Shown: one piece after another, positions 6,473 to 16,019 of the stretch
Layout of the letters: each line of letters begins with the position of its first letter
Position numbering within the stretch: position 1 is the first letter of the stretch
Assembly: GCA_905201505.1 (NCBI GenBank)
Contig: CAJKOJ010000044.1
Span: 1-16,118, forward strand
DNA: 16,118 bases
DNA from: an uncultured Eubacteriales bacterium
GTDB lineage: Bacteria; Bacillota; Clostridia; Lachnospirales; CAG-274
Direction of reading: 5' to 3'
Program-made: the position numbers and the translations under genes
Notes under the pieces: generated by a model
What the model was told of the DNA's origin: nothing
The model's input: the letters and a program-made list of their open reading frames with translations, nothing else
Databases searched by the model: none

Positions 6473-7069
6473 CTACAATAATGTTTTCAACCTGCTATGC
6501 TTAAATGGATGTGTAACCACCAAAGTATTGCTTAGCTCGGTTTTTATTGTCTTTTCATATTCTTCGTATGTAAAACAGCTATTATAAAATTCATTTTTAT
6601 ATACATCTCTTGCTTTTAAAGGAAATGCATGTATTCCTACAATTGTACATACATATGTCCCGTCACTTAACTTTCCTTTTCCTAAGCCTGTAGTTGCAAC
6701 AACAGCACAATTTTCTGTTAATTTATCATAATTAGTATTTCCCTGTCTTGCTTTATTGTCAGAATCAAATACACCTGACCCATATGTATTTGCATAGTTT
6801 TTAAAATATTCATATGATTCAGTGAAATCACCTTTTATATAAGTGGCAGTTGTATAAGTTCCTCCTTTATAATACCGATTACTAAATTTTTTTAAATCTG
6901 TCATATATTCCTCACTTACTTCACCAAATTGTATATATCCTTCACCACAGGAAAAATAAAACCATTTACCTTCTTTATTTTGAACTACAGCGGCAGCATG
7001 CCCCAAATTTGCACCTGAACCACCGGAACCAACGGGAACACCGTTTTCATTGACTAAAAATATTGCATC
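6473..7069 (-). other. C-terminal toxin domain of the Rhs protein (permuted papain-like hydrolase, predicted)
   Basis: The 198 residues after the core end (1764-1961) have none of the YD-repeat pattern and are the polymorphic tip. A glycine-rich linker leads to NLGHAAAVVQNKEGKWFYFS, and about 95 residues later comes YDKLTENCAVVATTGL. A GHAA strand with aromatic partner strands, followed by an NC at the head of a helix, is the order seen in circularly permuted NlpC/P60- or LRAT-like papain folds. His1787 (7000-6998) and Cys1884 (6709-6707) would be the catalytic pair. Members of this superfamily cut peptide, isopeptide or acyl bonds; the substrate here cannot be told. Assignment is by motif order only. 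Confidence 0.5.
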
Positions 7070-10000
7070 AAGTCCATATATATCAGTACAATTTACCGGA
7101 TTACCCATACAATACCCATATAGATTCCCTGCCTGCAGTGATGCCGTAATATCAGGATATTTTCTTTCATTCTCCTTATATTCTCTATCACCATAAATCA
7201 TATTAGATGGGCTCCAATGAGTATCCTCACTTATAAACCTACCCGTATTCGGATTATAATACCTTGCTCTCATATAGTAGTTTCCTGTTTCCCAGTCTCT
7301 CAGCTGGTCACAGTATCCCCACTTATTTGGTGTACAGGTATCATTAAAGTATTTATTTGTTCCAAAGGCATTATATATATACCAGTCATCGCTATAACTG
7401 CCGTCACTGTTATATTTTTCAATTACATTTCCATGTGCGTCGTGTGCATAGTATACATTTGAATCATCACATATAAGGTTATAACCTCTGCAATATTTCT
7501 GACTTACCACATTTACTGAATTAAGTTCAGCAGCAATATTATCCCTGTCCCAAAGGTACCTTGTTTCAATTCCGTTTACATTCTTTGACACCCTGTATCC
7601 GTTTGCCATATACTTGTATTCAGCATTTAATCCTACCTTACCGTTATAATTACCATTTATGTTTTCATAACCTGTAAGCTGGTTCAAACCATTATAAGTA
7701 AACTTTTCTACTCCTGCATTTTCTATTCCATATACTGTATTAACAATATCAAGCTTAAACCTGCCGTCATTGTTTTTACTGTATTTTTCTACCTTTGTCT
7801 GATTGCCGTTTTTATCATAAGTGTAGTTTGTATATGCAAATGTTGTTCCATAATCCTTTACAGATGATAACAGTCTGTTGTTTTTATCATAACTGTAATT
7901 CTCAGTATAATTACTATTAACACCTCCTATACAAGTCATTGACTTTCTGTTTCCTGCATTATCATATTCATATGAAATTGAAAAATCATGGTCATAACCA
8001 TCTACATTTTCTTTTATCAGTCTGCCTGTATTATCATATTCATAAGAGGTATCATTATTAAAATCATTGCAAATTTCACTTTTACTCGACATATTTCCGT
8101 CAAGCCTGTAATTATAAACAAAATGCTCCATTCTTTTGCTGTCTGATTTCCTGATTAAGTCCATTCCTGTTATGAGATTTGCAGCATTGTAGGAATATGT
8201 ATTGTATGTGTTGTTGCCATAATGAACTGATTTTACATTGTCATTATAATCATAGTAATACTTTACTTTTTGACTTTCAGCATTACTGCTTACATTCACA
8301 TCATAAACACTGTCTATTCTGTTTTTATTGTCGTAAACATACTTATACTTCTGATAAAGAGTTCCGTTTTTATAATAACTGTCCTCTCTGTCATTTCCTC
8401 TTGAATCATAAATTCTGTTGATTTTAAAAGCGTCACTGCCTATTTTTGTAGTCTCGCTTCCAACCAAGCCCTTATTGTTATAAGTATATGTCTTTACAGC
8501 ATTGCTGTTTGTTTCAGACAGCACTCCTCCTGTCAGTCCGTATGTCCATGAGTTTTCTGCTCCTTCAGCTTTTTCTGTTAGCATTCTGTGAAGACCGTCA
8601 TAAGTATAAGTTATATTCTTTCCGTTTCTGTCCGTCCTTTTAATCATATCCATATTGCTGTCGTATGTATATGATTCAGAATTACCCAAAGCGTCTGTAT
8701 ACTTTGTTATTCTGTTTAGTACGTCATAGTCATACTTATGAACTTGTGTACCTCCTGCTGTTGAATACTGAATTATATTTCCAACATTGTCATAGACATA
8801 ATCTGCAGACTGGTCCCCTGTTTCTGTATGTATCACATTCCCCCTGTAATCATATTCATATTTACTTGTTGTTCCTGATGTAACATGCTCACTTTCAAGA
8901 TTTCCAACTGCATCATAATTGTATATATATTCAGTATAATTCATCTTTCCTGAATTATCAATATAAAAAGGTACTTTTTTCTTTAATATTTGGTCAAGAC
9001 CGTTATATGTATATTCTGTTGTATTTCCCATACCATCTGTTGATGTTATCATTCTTCCAAGCATATCGTATGATGCATACGTCTTTTTTGCATTGGCAGT
9101 ATCTGTATCATCTGTTCTTATTTCCGATAATATATTTCCCTTTGAATCATAAGTATAATCCATGGTCAGATATACAGTTCTGTCACTTAGCGTTACAATA
9201 TGGTTTTGTTCTTTAATGGCATTATCTAACATATCATAAGTATAATAAGTTATGTTTCCTGCCTTATTAATCATTGTATTTCTTCCTAAAACATCTGCTT
9301 GAGTTATGTTTGTTATTGCAGCAGAACTACTGTCACCGTTTATCTTTTCAGTCACTTTTAAGCCTGTTGTATTATCTTCATAAGTATAGCTCTTGTTTGA
9401 TAATACCTTTGTACCTTCTTTAACTATTTCTGATAAAAGCCTGTCTCTGTTATCATATGTATATGAAGTCACAGCCTTACCCTCTTTGTATGTTAAAGGT
9501 CTCAGCCTGCTGTCGTATGTATATGTTGACAATACCTGTCCGCCCTTTGTTATTGACGCAGGGTTTCCAAATGAATCATAATCATATATTTCACTGTTTC
9601 CGTTTTCATTTGTAACTGTAATTTTATTCTCAGCATAATTGTAAGCTAAGGATACAACAGCTGTTTCAATACCTGATGTATTTGAATCTATATTGGTAAC
9701 AGGCTCTTTAAAATATGTTACACCTGTAATATCACCAATATTGTTATATGAATATTTAGTAAGGTATCCTGCATAACCTATTGAAATACCGTCTGCAAGT
9801 TTGAATAAATCTGTTATTCTTTCATTTGCGTCATATTTACAGTAGGTTTCATATCTTTTTCCGTTATTATCTGATATTGTAACAGAAGTAGGACCTGCCT
9901 GATTATTTCTTCCGCTGTCTGGAGCATTATAATCTGTATAGTCATAGCTTACAAATATATAGCTGTTATCTGATGTATAATAGCGAATATGCGAAACTCT

Positions 10001-12358
10001 TCCTGAATCATAACTTTCTCTTCCGTACTCGGCCTTGCTTTCCAATACACCATTTCTCTTTACAGTAGTCTCTTTAATAGCTTTGTTTACATATAACCCG
10101 CTGTTTTCCAATTTATTTTCTTCAACAACATTTGTGTTCCCATTCATTTTTGTTGTTGTTTTTGTACACATACCATAGTAGTCTAATCCTGCAGTTTTAG
10201 TACTGGTATCAAGACCGTTGTAATCATATTCATAGCTTACGTTTTTAAGCTCAGTAGCTCCTTGTTTTACAATATTTTTCTTAACATCAAATAATTCTGT
10301 ATATTCAAAATCTTGTACTGTACGGTTTTTCTCTAATCCCCCCTGATATTTAATATCTGTGATTTTCTGTGGAATATTTGACTTTGTATTACTTAAATAG
10401 TAATCTACCATATTCTTTTGTATTAATGTATCTCCTTCATAAATATCAGTAGATGTATTTTGGGATCTTTGATTAAACGTATATATTGTTTTTAAACCAT
10501 TTTCTTCACTTACTGTTGTTGTGAATGTATACGGATCATCCTTTATAACAATATTACCTATACATTCATTACCCTTGCACAGCCACTTTTTTCCATCATA
10601 GTAATAAATACAATTACAATCTCTGGCTGCAAATAATTCATAGAAAATTTCAAAAACACCATCTTTATTTTTTTCTGAACAAAGTCTGCAACTCCATTTC
10701 AAACATCCGCAGAAAACATTATAATAAGCTTCTGAATATGTATAACTGCCATTATACATATATGTAACTACTCTTGTTTTTTTATTATCTGCACCAACAG
10801 AATAGCGCTTGCTTATACTTGCATACTGATACTCCCCTCTTTGATAGTCTATATACCAGTAATTTTTAGGGTCATTTATATAAGTACCTATTTTGTCTTT
10901 AATGCTTTCAAAATCATTTAATTCTACTCTTTGTGTATCTTCATCTTGTCTAATTAATATATCAGGTTTATTATCCCAAATATATTCATAGTAATTTTTT
11001 AAACCTGTAGGTACAGTAATTTCAGTAACAAGTGCATTTTTATAATTATCTTTTTCACAAATATTATACTTAAAAGCAGTATTATTACCTTCAGAATCAA
11101 TAATGTTTATAAGCTCAATCTTTTTATGTCCACCATATTGATTTTGTTTATATGTTATCTTAGTTGTAATGTTATTAGGCATTGTAATTGACTGAACAAT
11201 AGTATTACTATCAGTGGTCAACTCACTTACAATAATTCTCCTTCCCACAGTATCCTCAATAACCATTCTTGTATCACTACTTGTTTCCCCAACAACCTTT
11301 ATACTATTTCCAAACCTATTTTCAGTTTTTATCCATCTTCCTCTGATATTAAAATAATTTATGTCTCCATTTTTATGAATAAGATAAAAAGCCGAAGAAC
11401 TTCCACCCATTTTATTAATATCCTTTTTTAATACTAATTTATCTGTAATACAATTTTTAGGAACAAAATCATTTCCATCAGTCATAAGTTCATAAGTTGC
11501 CCCATTTTCTAAAGTGATGTATTGAGGATCATTATTTTCAAAATCACCGTTTAATTCTTTACTGGATAAATATGGTATGTTAAAGCTCCAATTACTTGCA
11601 ATATTAACTCTTCTATCTATTTCTTTAGCCATATTTGTGGTATTTGAAGTGTATGTAATTGTCAGATCCAAATCCAGTCCGTTTAACCCCGGCAATTTAC
11701 ATATATTTTGACTGTATGCCACGGCACCTGTACATGGGTCTATACTATCACCGATACCCTTTATATAGCTCAAAGCACCCTCTTTAAATGACGCGTCATA
11801 TCCTACATCAAATGTATCGTCACCAACAGAAAAAGTTGAAATCTTATTTTCTTTAAGACTGTTAATCATTGATTTAATTACAATATCAACATCTTCAGTA
11901 CTAAAACCCAGTTCTGTATATAGCTGTACTGCATATTCTCTTACACAATACTTCTCTACTATATCCCTGTACTCTGTTTTAACTGCATTCGTTACTCCGT
12001 CTCCGTTTTTCTTGTCATTAATAGTTTCAGAAAATTCTTTTCCTATTAACATTGAGAAAATGTAGGCATTAAATACTTCCTCTGCACTATATCCTACAAC
12101 AGCATACTCCTTAAATTCAGATTTAATATCATCATTAATCAGTTTGCCCTGTTCATAAAACAGATTGCCGTATTCATAAGCAGCCTTTACAGCTTTGCTT
12201 TCACTTTCCCATGATATTACCATAGCACGGGCACTTTCAAAGTCAATGTCTAAAGTCTGCATAATAAGAGCATAAGGTATTGAGTGTTCAATATTCAAGC
12301 CCTTATTTCCGCACACACTCATAGTGTCATCTCTTACAAAGACATATCTGTTCAGCAA
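6473..12358 (-). CDS. Rhs/YD-repeat polymorphic toxin (body, 5'-disrupted) with C-terminal toxin domain
   Basis: A 1961-codon frame opening at a weak TTG. The coding frame really extends back to about 12412 and probably once joined the secreted leader upstream. Residues 1-205 are helical (SIPYALIMQ, then VVGYSAEEVFNAYIFS). DPCTGAVAY (208-216) and LPGLNGLDLDLTITY (222-236) open the Rhs shell. YD repeats (GN, YTYDSxGN, YTYNGL types) fill about residues 640-1690. RARYYNPNTGRFISED (about 1697-1712) and NLYGYCMGNPVNCTDIYGL (to 1763) mark the end of the core, where the variable tip begins. In Rhs systems the shell encloses the C-terminal toxin until delivery to a neighbouring cell. Residues 549-598 hold eight cysteines, unusual within a shell. 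The stop TAG (6475-6473) overlaps the ribosome binding site of the immunity gene. As annotated the protein lacks a signal peptide, so secretion would need the frameshift to be repaired or bypassed. Confidence 0.9.
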   Translation of the reverse strand: MLNRYVFVRDDTMSVCGNKGLNIEHSIPYALIMQTLDIDFESARAMVISWESESKAVKAAYEYGNLFYEQGKLINDDIKSEFKEYAVVGYSAEEVFNAYIFSMLIGKEFSETINDKKNGDGVTNAVKTEYRDIVEKYCVREYAVQLYTELGFSTEDVDIVIKSMINSLKENKISTFSVGDDTFDVGYDASFKEGALSYIKGIGDSIDPCTGAVAYSQNICKLPGLNGLDLDLTITYTSNTTNMAKEIDRRVNIASNWSFNIPYLSSKELNGDFENNDPQYITLENGATYELMTDGNDFVPKNCITDKLVLKKDINKMGGSSSAFYLIHKNGDINYFNIRGRWIKTENRFGNSIKVVGETSSDTRMVIEDTVGRRIIVSELTTDSNTIVQSITMPNNITTKITYKQNQYGGHKKIELINIIDSEGNNTAFKYNICEKDNYKNALVTEITVPTGLKNYYEYIWDNKPDILIRQDEDTQRVELNDFESIKDKIGTYINDPKNYWYIDYQRGEYQYASISKRYSVGADNKKTRVVTYMYNGSYTYSEAYYNVFCGCLKWSCRLCSEKNKDGVFEIFYELFAARDCNCIYYYDGKKWLCKGNECIGNIVIKDDPYTFTTTVSEENGLKTIYTFNQRSQNTSTDIYEGDTLIQKNMVDYYLSNTKSNIPQKITDIKYQGGLEKNRTVQDFEYTELFDVKKNIVKQGATELKNVSYEYDYNGLDTSTKTAGLDYYGMCTKTTTKMNGNTNVVEENKLENSGLYVNKAIKETTVKRNGVLESKAEYGRESYDSGRVSHIRYYTSDNSYIFVSYDYTDYNAPDSGRNNQAGPTSVTISDNNGKRYETYCKYDANERITDLFKLADGISIGYAGYLTKYSYNNIGDITGVTYFKEPVTNIDSNTSGIETAVVSLAYNYAENKITVTNENGNSEIYDYDSFGNPASITKGGQVLSTYTYDSRLRPLTYKEGKAVTSYTYDNRDRLLSEIVKEGTKVLSNKSYTYEDNTTGLKVTEKINGDSSSAAITNITQADVLGRNTMINKAGNITYYTYDMLDNAIKEQNHIVTLSDRTVYLTMDYTYDSKGNILSEIRTDDTDTANAKKTYASYDMLGRMITSTDGMGNTTEYTYNGLDQILKKKVPFYIDNSGKMNYTEYIYNYDAVGNLESEHVTSGTTSKYEYDYRGNVIHTETGDQSADYVYDNVGNIIQYSTAGGTQVHKYDYDVLNRITKYTDALGNSESYTYDSNMDMIKRTDRNGKNITYTYDGLHRMLTEKAEGAENSWTYGLTGGVLSETNSNAVKTYTYNNKGLVGSETTKIGSDAFKINRIYDSRGNDREDSYYKNGTLYQKYKYVYDNKNRIDSVYDVNVSSNAESQKVKYYYDYNDNVKSVHYGNNTYNTYSYNAANLITGMDLIRKSDSKRMEHFVYNYRLDGNMSSKSEICNDFNNDTSYEYDNTGRLIKENVDGYDHDFSISYEYDNAGNRKSMTCIGGVNSNYTENYSYDKNNRLLSSVKDYGTTFAYTNYTYDKNGNQTKVEKYSKNNDGRFKLDIVNTVYGIENAGVEKFTYNGLNQLTGYENINGNYNGKVGLNAEYKYMANGYRVSKNVNGIETRYLWDRDNIAAELNSVNVVSQKYCRGYNLICDDSNVYYAHDAHGNVIEKYNSDGSYSDDWYIYNAFGTNKYFNDTCTPNKWGYCDQLRDWETGNYYMRARYYNPNTGRFISEDTHWSPSNMIYGDREYKENERKYPDITASLQAGNLYGYCMGNPVNCTDIYGLDAIFLVNENGVPVGSGGSGANLGHAAAVVQNKEGKWFYFSCGEGYIQFGEVSEEYMTDLKKFSNRYYKGGTYTTATYIKGDFTESYEYFKNYANTYGSGVFDSDNKARQGNTNYDKLTENCAVVATTGLGKGKLSDGTYVCTIVGIHAFPLKARDVYKNEFYNSCFTYEEYEKTIKTELSNTLVVTHPFKHSRLKTLL

Positions 12359-12375
12359 GAACTTCTCTGTCTCAT

Positions 12376-12732
12376 TTAATTCCCTGTAATCCTTCTTATC
12401 AGACTTCTGACTTCATCAGGAATATTACTGCTGTCAACCTCATAATCTACAGCAGAAGGAGACACAACTCCGTCACTTACCAATTCCTTTTTATACTCTC
12501 TTATTAACTCCATTATGTCAACAATGATTCCGCTTGGAGTAGTTACCTCATCAATAATTCCTGTTTCATCTGTAGTTGTCTCAACTGCAATTTCACTGTG
12601 TTCCGGATCAAAAGTACTGCTTTCATCAACTTTATAATCATTCTCATTGCTTATTGTTGTATCTGCCGCTACTGATTCTGTACATAACACAATAACCAGA
12701 AGCATTGCCAATTTTTTTATAAATGTTTTCAT
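12376..12732 (-). pseudogene. Detached N-terminal leader (signal peptide) of the Rhs protein
   Basis: A 118-residue reading frame. The preferred start is the ATG at 12732: GGTGAAGAG lies just upstream and overlaps the stop of the preceding gene. A GTG at 12747 in the same frame is less likely because nothing like a ribosome binding site precedes it closely. Residues 1-22 form a signal peptide (MKTFIKKL, hydrophobic core, cleavage near SVAA/D). The rest is acidic and low-complexity, then helical (EVRSLIRRI), and stops with TAA at 12378-12376. The downstream Rhs frame has no good start and is open back to 12412, where it reads DYRELNETEKFLLNRY. That is the kind of 'L-E-EK-F' helix that normally follows such a leader in clostridial secreted Rhs proteins. 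The simplest reading is one gene split by a shift of one base within 12412-12378. It could also be a separate small secreted protein. Confidence 0.7.
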
Positions 12733-12740
12733 ACTTCTCT

Positions 12741-15700
12741 TCACCACCCTATTTTTCTTTCAGCACTGAATTTAATTGTGCTGTTTCCGTCTGCTATACC
12801 TTCAAAAACAACTGACGTTGCAATTCCTGACCAATCTTTCTCAGAAGGAACAGCTATATTAAATGTTATTTTACCATCGCCTACACTTATATTTTTAATG
12901 CTTTTATCTACTGTTCCCATATCAAAAGAGTTGTCTTTGCCTATGTGAACAAATTTAAGTTTCTGAGGGTCATACTCTATAGTATAATTAAATATGTCAC
13001 TTGCAGGTGCATTTTCCACATTAAACAAATACCTGTATGTCTGCCCCTTTTTTACGCTGACGTTTATTACCTTCGGATCGGCCTTATAATTTATATCTGT
13101 TGTTGAAATTGAATATATCTCTGTATTCCCTGACGTAGTATAAATATACATTATCTCATAGTCTCCGTCATAATCGAAGATATATTCCTGTTTGGATGCT
13201 GAAAGGGTATCACTTCCGAATACACATCCGTATTGATTTGCTAAAACTATTTTACCATAGTTAGTATTTGCCTTAGCCTGAATTCTTATTTTTCTTTTAG
13301 GAGTATTATTGCTTGAACTTGTACTGCTTGATATATTCATTTTTATCTTACCGGCATTTGTAAAACTGTTTCCATAAATTTTTACAGCTTTATCAAACTC
13401 AGGTGTTGTACTCTCACACATAGTTATGTCAATACTACCCTTTTCAAAACTCAGCCCTTCTGCTGTAACTCCGCTCATACTCTGCCCCACGGCATAATCA
13501 GTCAACTTATCAAAAACACAGTCAACTTCATTAACTACATAATTTTTGTAATCTGACACAACAATTTGATATATTCTTATTGCACCTGACAATGAACGAA
13601 TATAAATGGTATCATTATCTCCTAAATATGAAAATTTATATGTATTACAGTTGCTTCCAACATCCACTTTTTGCAAATTTCCTTTTGTTTCTAAATCACA
13701 GCCATACTTGTCAGTAATTATAAGTTCTCTTTTTAAACTGCTTAAATTTCTGGCCGATATATAAATATTGGATTTTGACCTGACATCAACAGCTATCGAC
13801 CTGTATTCATCATTACCTACGCCCATCAGGTCTACTGCATTTACAAACTTAAACCCATATTCATTAGTGTCACTGCTGATAACATACTTGGCAGGTTTAT
13901 CTTCTTTTGCCAATACTCTCATTCCTCTGTCCGACTCAGTATCTGATGTTATCATTTTATCCATAGCCAAGCTTGTAAAATTCCACACTCTTGTTGAATA
14001 ATCTTCAAGATAAGAATATTTGTATTCATTATAATTTTCAACTATAATTGCATATATTCTTACTGTTCCGTCCACAGCTTTTATTTTTATATTACATCCG
14101 CTTTCCTCTCTGTATTTGTAGCAATATCCCTTTGCCTCATTTACAGCTAAGTATTTCGTATCTTTTATAAAATCATTATAAACTCCTAATCTTCTTTCTT
14201 GTCCCTCTGAGTTTGTCTGAGCTACAAAATAAACATTGCTTGGTCCGTCAAGACTTATATTTATAAAATTCTTATTTTCATCTGAACTTATTATTAAGTC
14301 CATATTTCCCGTATATATTTTACCTTTAACGTCCTTCTGTTTATCTCTGAATTCTACTCCTGCACCCAGAACAAGCCCATTACTGAAATTTTTAGTTTCT
14401 GTCAGTTTTGAACCTGCATTCAAAAATTCAGCATCACCAAAATACCACTCTCTTGTTGAGTTTATTGTATGTACTTTTATTATATTATTGTGTGAACCCT
14501 GGTCTTTGTAATTTCCGTTTTTCATATCTTCTATAGTTGAAGCTGCAAAACATCTTCCGCTTATAGCGGTATTTTCCTCCGGATTTTCTTCCTGAGGAAT
14601 AATTTTACTGTTGCCCTCTGATGTTGATACTTCTATAGCAACTACAAAGGATTTATCAACAACCGGCGGATACTCAAAGCTGAATGTCTTGTAACCCATA
14701 TATGAATCTGTATAATTTTCAACAGACACTTCTTTTAAATTTGCCATATTTCCATCACTGCTTATATATACTTTAAAATTTGAGTTTGGTACAGCAGCAT
14801 ATGTTGTTATTGCCTTTATTTCCATTGGTTTTCCAGTTGTATTATTGTACTTATTTGCATATACAACGCTTGTTTTGTTATTATACGAAACACCTTCAGG
14901 GCTTCTTTTATCATATTCAAAAGTTTTTTCATACTTTATGCCCTTCTTTACTCCGCTTACAACACCATAATCATAAAAATAAGGTGTCATTTCATAAGAC
15001 AAGAAATATCTTCCAAGCATTCTTGGCTCTGAATCTATACTGTTTGGATTTGAATCTACCTGCCTGTTTGCTTTTACAATAAAAGCACCGTCATTTGCAG
15101 GTTTGCATTCTCCGAATTTGTTTTTTGAGTAGCTGTCATCCCAGCCTATAATTACAACTCCATTTGCACACTCGGTCCCACTTGAAATTTCACAATTAGG
15201 ATTATGGTATGCGTCTGTTGCTGAGTTAAAACCGCCGTCAAAATGATCGTATGCAACATAAACTGCTCCATACTGCCTTACCAGTGATTTTAATAAATCA
15301 ACTCTTTTTTTAATCTCTTCTGTATTTGCATACATACTTATAGAACTTAACTCAATTGTATCAGTAACTATATAATCCTCTTTTTTACAATTTAGCAAAG
15401 AATTCATATCAGGAACTTTGCTTAAATCATAAGATAGTGCTTCCTCTGAAACAGGACCGTTCAGTTCATCTCTCATCCAATATGCAGATGCGTCTCTAAA
15501 ATATGCTGTTTTATTACCTCCATTAAATCCACCATAATTTTTATAAGCATTACTTAAATAATTTTTACATACAGCAAATCTTATATGCTGCTCCGAAAAA
15601 TTGCACTTACTTGAAAGTCCTTTTTTATATATTGCTGCTTCAAGTGCATTGTTTACACCAAATGCCCATCCTGTCTGTCCTTCGTATGGATTTCCCTGAT

Positions 15701-16019
15701 CCTGTGTACTTATTGGCAAATTACTATCATAAGAAGAAGCAGCAGATAATAAATTTGTTGCTTCCCGGCTTTTTTTATCAGCTTCGGCAGTTTCATTATA
15801 ACTGTATTTTGATGGTGCCATTGACAGCTTGAATTTATACTCATCACCTTTTAAGTCCCTAATGCTTTCTATATAATCATCGTATGATGTATTATAATAA
15901 CCTGCCTTATTTTCTTCAGTATTTTCTCCCGGTTTGTTATCATCAGCATAAATATTTGAATTAAATATACAGCTGGTAATTATAACTGACGTCATAAATT
16001 TTTTAATTATTCCTTTCAT
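12741..16019 (-). CDS. Secreted papain-like (C1) pseudopeptidase with lectin-like, beta-sandwich and cohesin-like domains
   Basis: A 1092-residue exported protein, starting at an ATG with a good ribosome binding site. Residues 1-25 form a signal peptide (KKFMT, a hydrophobic stretch, then IYADD). Residues about 90-345 align by eye with bacterial C1 peptidases of the 'lectin-like' type: DQGNPYEGQTGWAF (107-120), SEQH (142-145), VVIIGWDDSY (288-297) and NDGAFIVK (309-316). The catalytic cysteine is Gly117 (codon GGA at 15671-15669), the catalytic histidine position is Asn286, and the asparagine of the usual KNSWG is Ala317. Only the oxyanion-hole Gln108 remains, so protease activity is very unlikely. 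Residues about 375-515 match the lectin-like domain that follows C1 in this family. About 523-665, 677-825 and 832-975 are three related beta-sandwich repeats, each ending in an IYxIxV-like strand. About 982-1092 is cohesin-like. It is probably an extracellular or surface adhesin or scaffold. It heads the Rhs operon, and the next gene's ribosome binding site overlaps its stop. The role with the Rhs toxin is inferred. Confidence 0.85.
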   Translation of the reverse strand: MKGIIKKFMTSVIITSCIFNSNIYADDNKPGENTEENKAGYYNTSYDDYIESIRDLKGDEYKFKLSMAPSKYSYNETAEADKKSREATNLLSAASSYDSNLPISTQDQGNPYEGQTGWAFGVNNALEAAIYKKGLSSKCNFSEQHIRFAVCKNYLSNAYKNYGGFNGGNKTAYFRDASAYWMRDELNGPVSEEALSYDLSKVPDMNSLLNCKKEDYIVTDTIELSSISMYANTEEIKKRVDLLKSLVRQYGAVYVAYDHFDGGFNSATDAYHNPNCEISSGTECANGVVIIGWDDSYSKNKFGECKPANDGAFIVKANRQVDSNPNSIDSEPRMLGRYFLSYEMTPYFYDYGVVSGVKKGIKYEKTFEYDKRSPEGVSYNNKTSVVYANKYNNTTGKPMEIKAITTYAAVPNSNFKVYISSDGNMANLKEVSVENYTDSYMGYKTFSFEYPPVVDKSFVVAIEVSTSEGNSKIIPQEENPEENTAISGRCFAASTIEDMKNGNYKDQGSHNNIIKVHTINSTREWYFGDAEFLNAGSKLTETKNFSNGLVLGAGVEFRDKQKDVKGKIYTGNMDLIISSDENKNFINISLDGPSNVYFVAQTNSEGQERRLGVYNDFIKDTKYLAVNEAKGYCYKYREESGCNIKIKAVDGTVRIYAIIVENYNEYKYSYLEDYSTRVWNFTSLAMDKMITSDTESDRGMRVLAKEDKPAKYVISSDTNEYGFKFVNAVDLMGVGNDEYRSIAVDVRSKSNIYISARNLSSLKRELIITDKYGCDLETKGNLQKVDVGSNCNTYKFSYLGDNDTIYIRSLSGAIRIYQIVVSDYKNYVVNEVDCVFDKLTDYAVGQSMSGVTAEGLSFEKGSIDITMCESTTPEFDKAVKIYGNSFTNAGKIKMNISSSTSSSNNTPKRKIRIQAKANTNYGKIVLANQYGCVFGSDTLSASKQEYIFDYDGDYEIMYIYTTSGNTEIYSISTTDINYKADPKVINVSVKKGQTYRYLFNVENAPASDIFNYTIEYDPQKLKFVHIGKDNSFDMGTVDKSIKNISVGDGKITFNIAVPSEKDWSGIATSVVFEGIADGNSTIKFSAERKIGW

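Noticed and set aside
7217..9581. Plus-strand open frames opposite the YD repeats, including near-identical ones at 4325 and 8665
   Set aside because: Their similarity to each other only reflects the duplicated rhs core on the minus strand; they are shadows.
7070..9600. CRISPR-like or simple tandem DNA repeats in the rhs gene
   Set aside because: The periodicity is the degenerate YD protein repeat; there are no identical direct repeats with regular spacers.
12378..12414. Programmed -1 ribosomal frameshift joining the leader and the Rhs body
   Set aside because: There is no X XXY YYZ slippery heptamer in the allowed interval and no clear downstream pseudoknot; mutation, repeat slippage or sequence error fits better.
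14236..15832. Plus-strand open frames of 73-100 codons opposite the large secreted protein
   Set aside because: They are antisense to a clearly coding gene, have no ribosome binding sites and give low-complexity hydrophobic translations.
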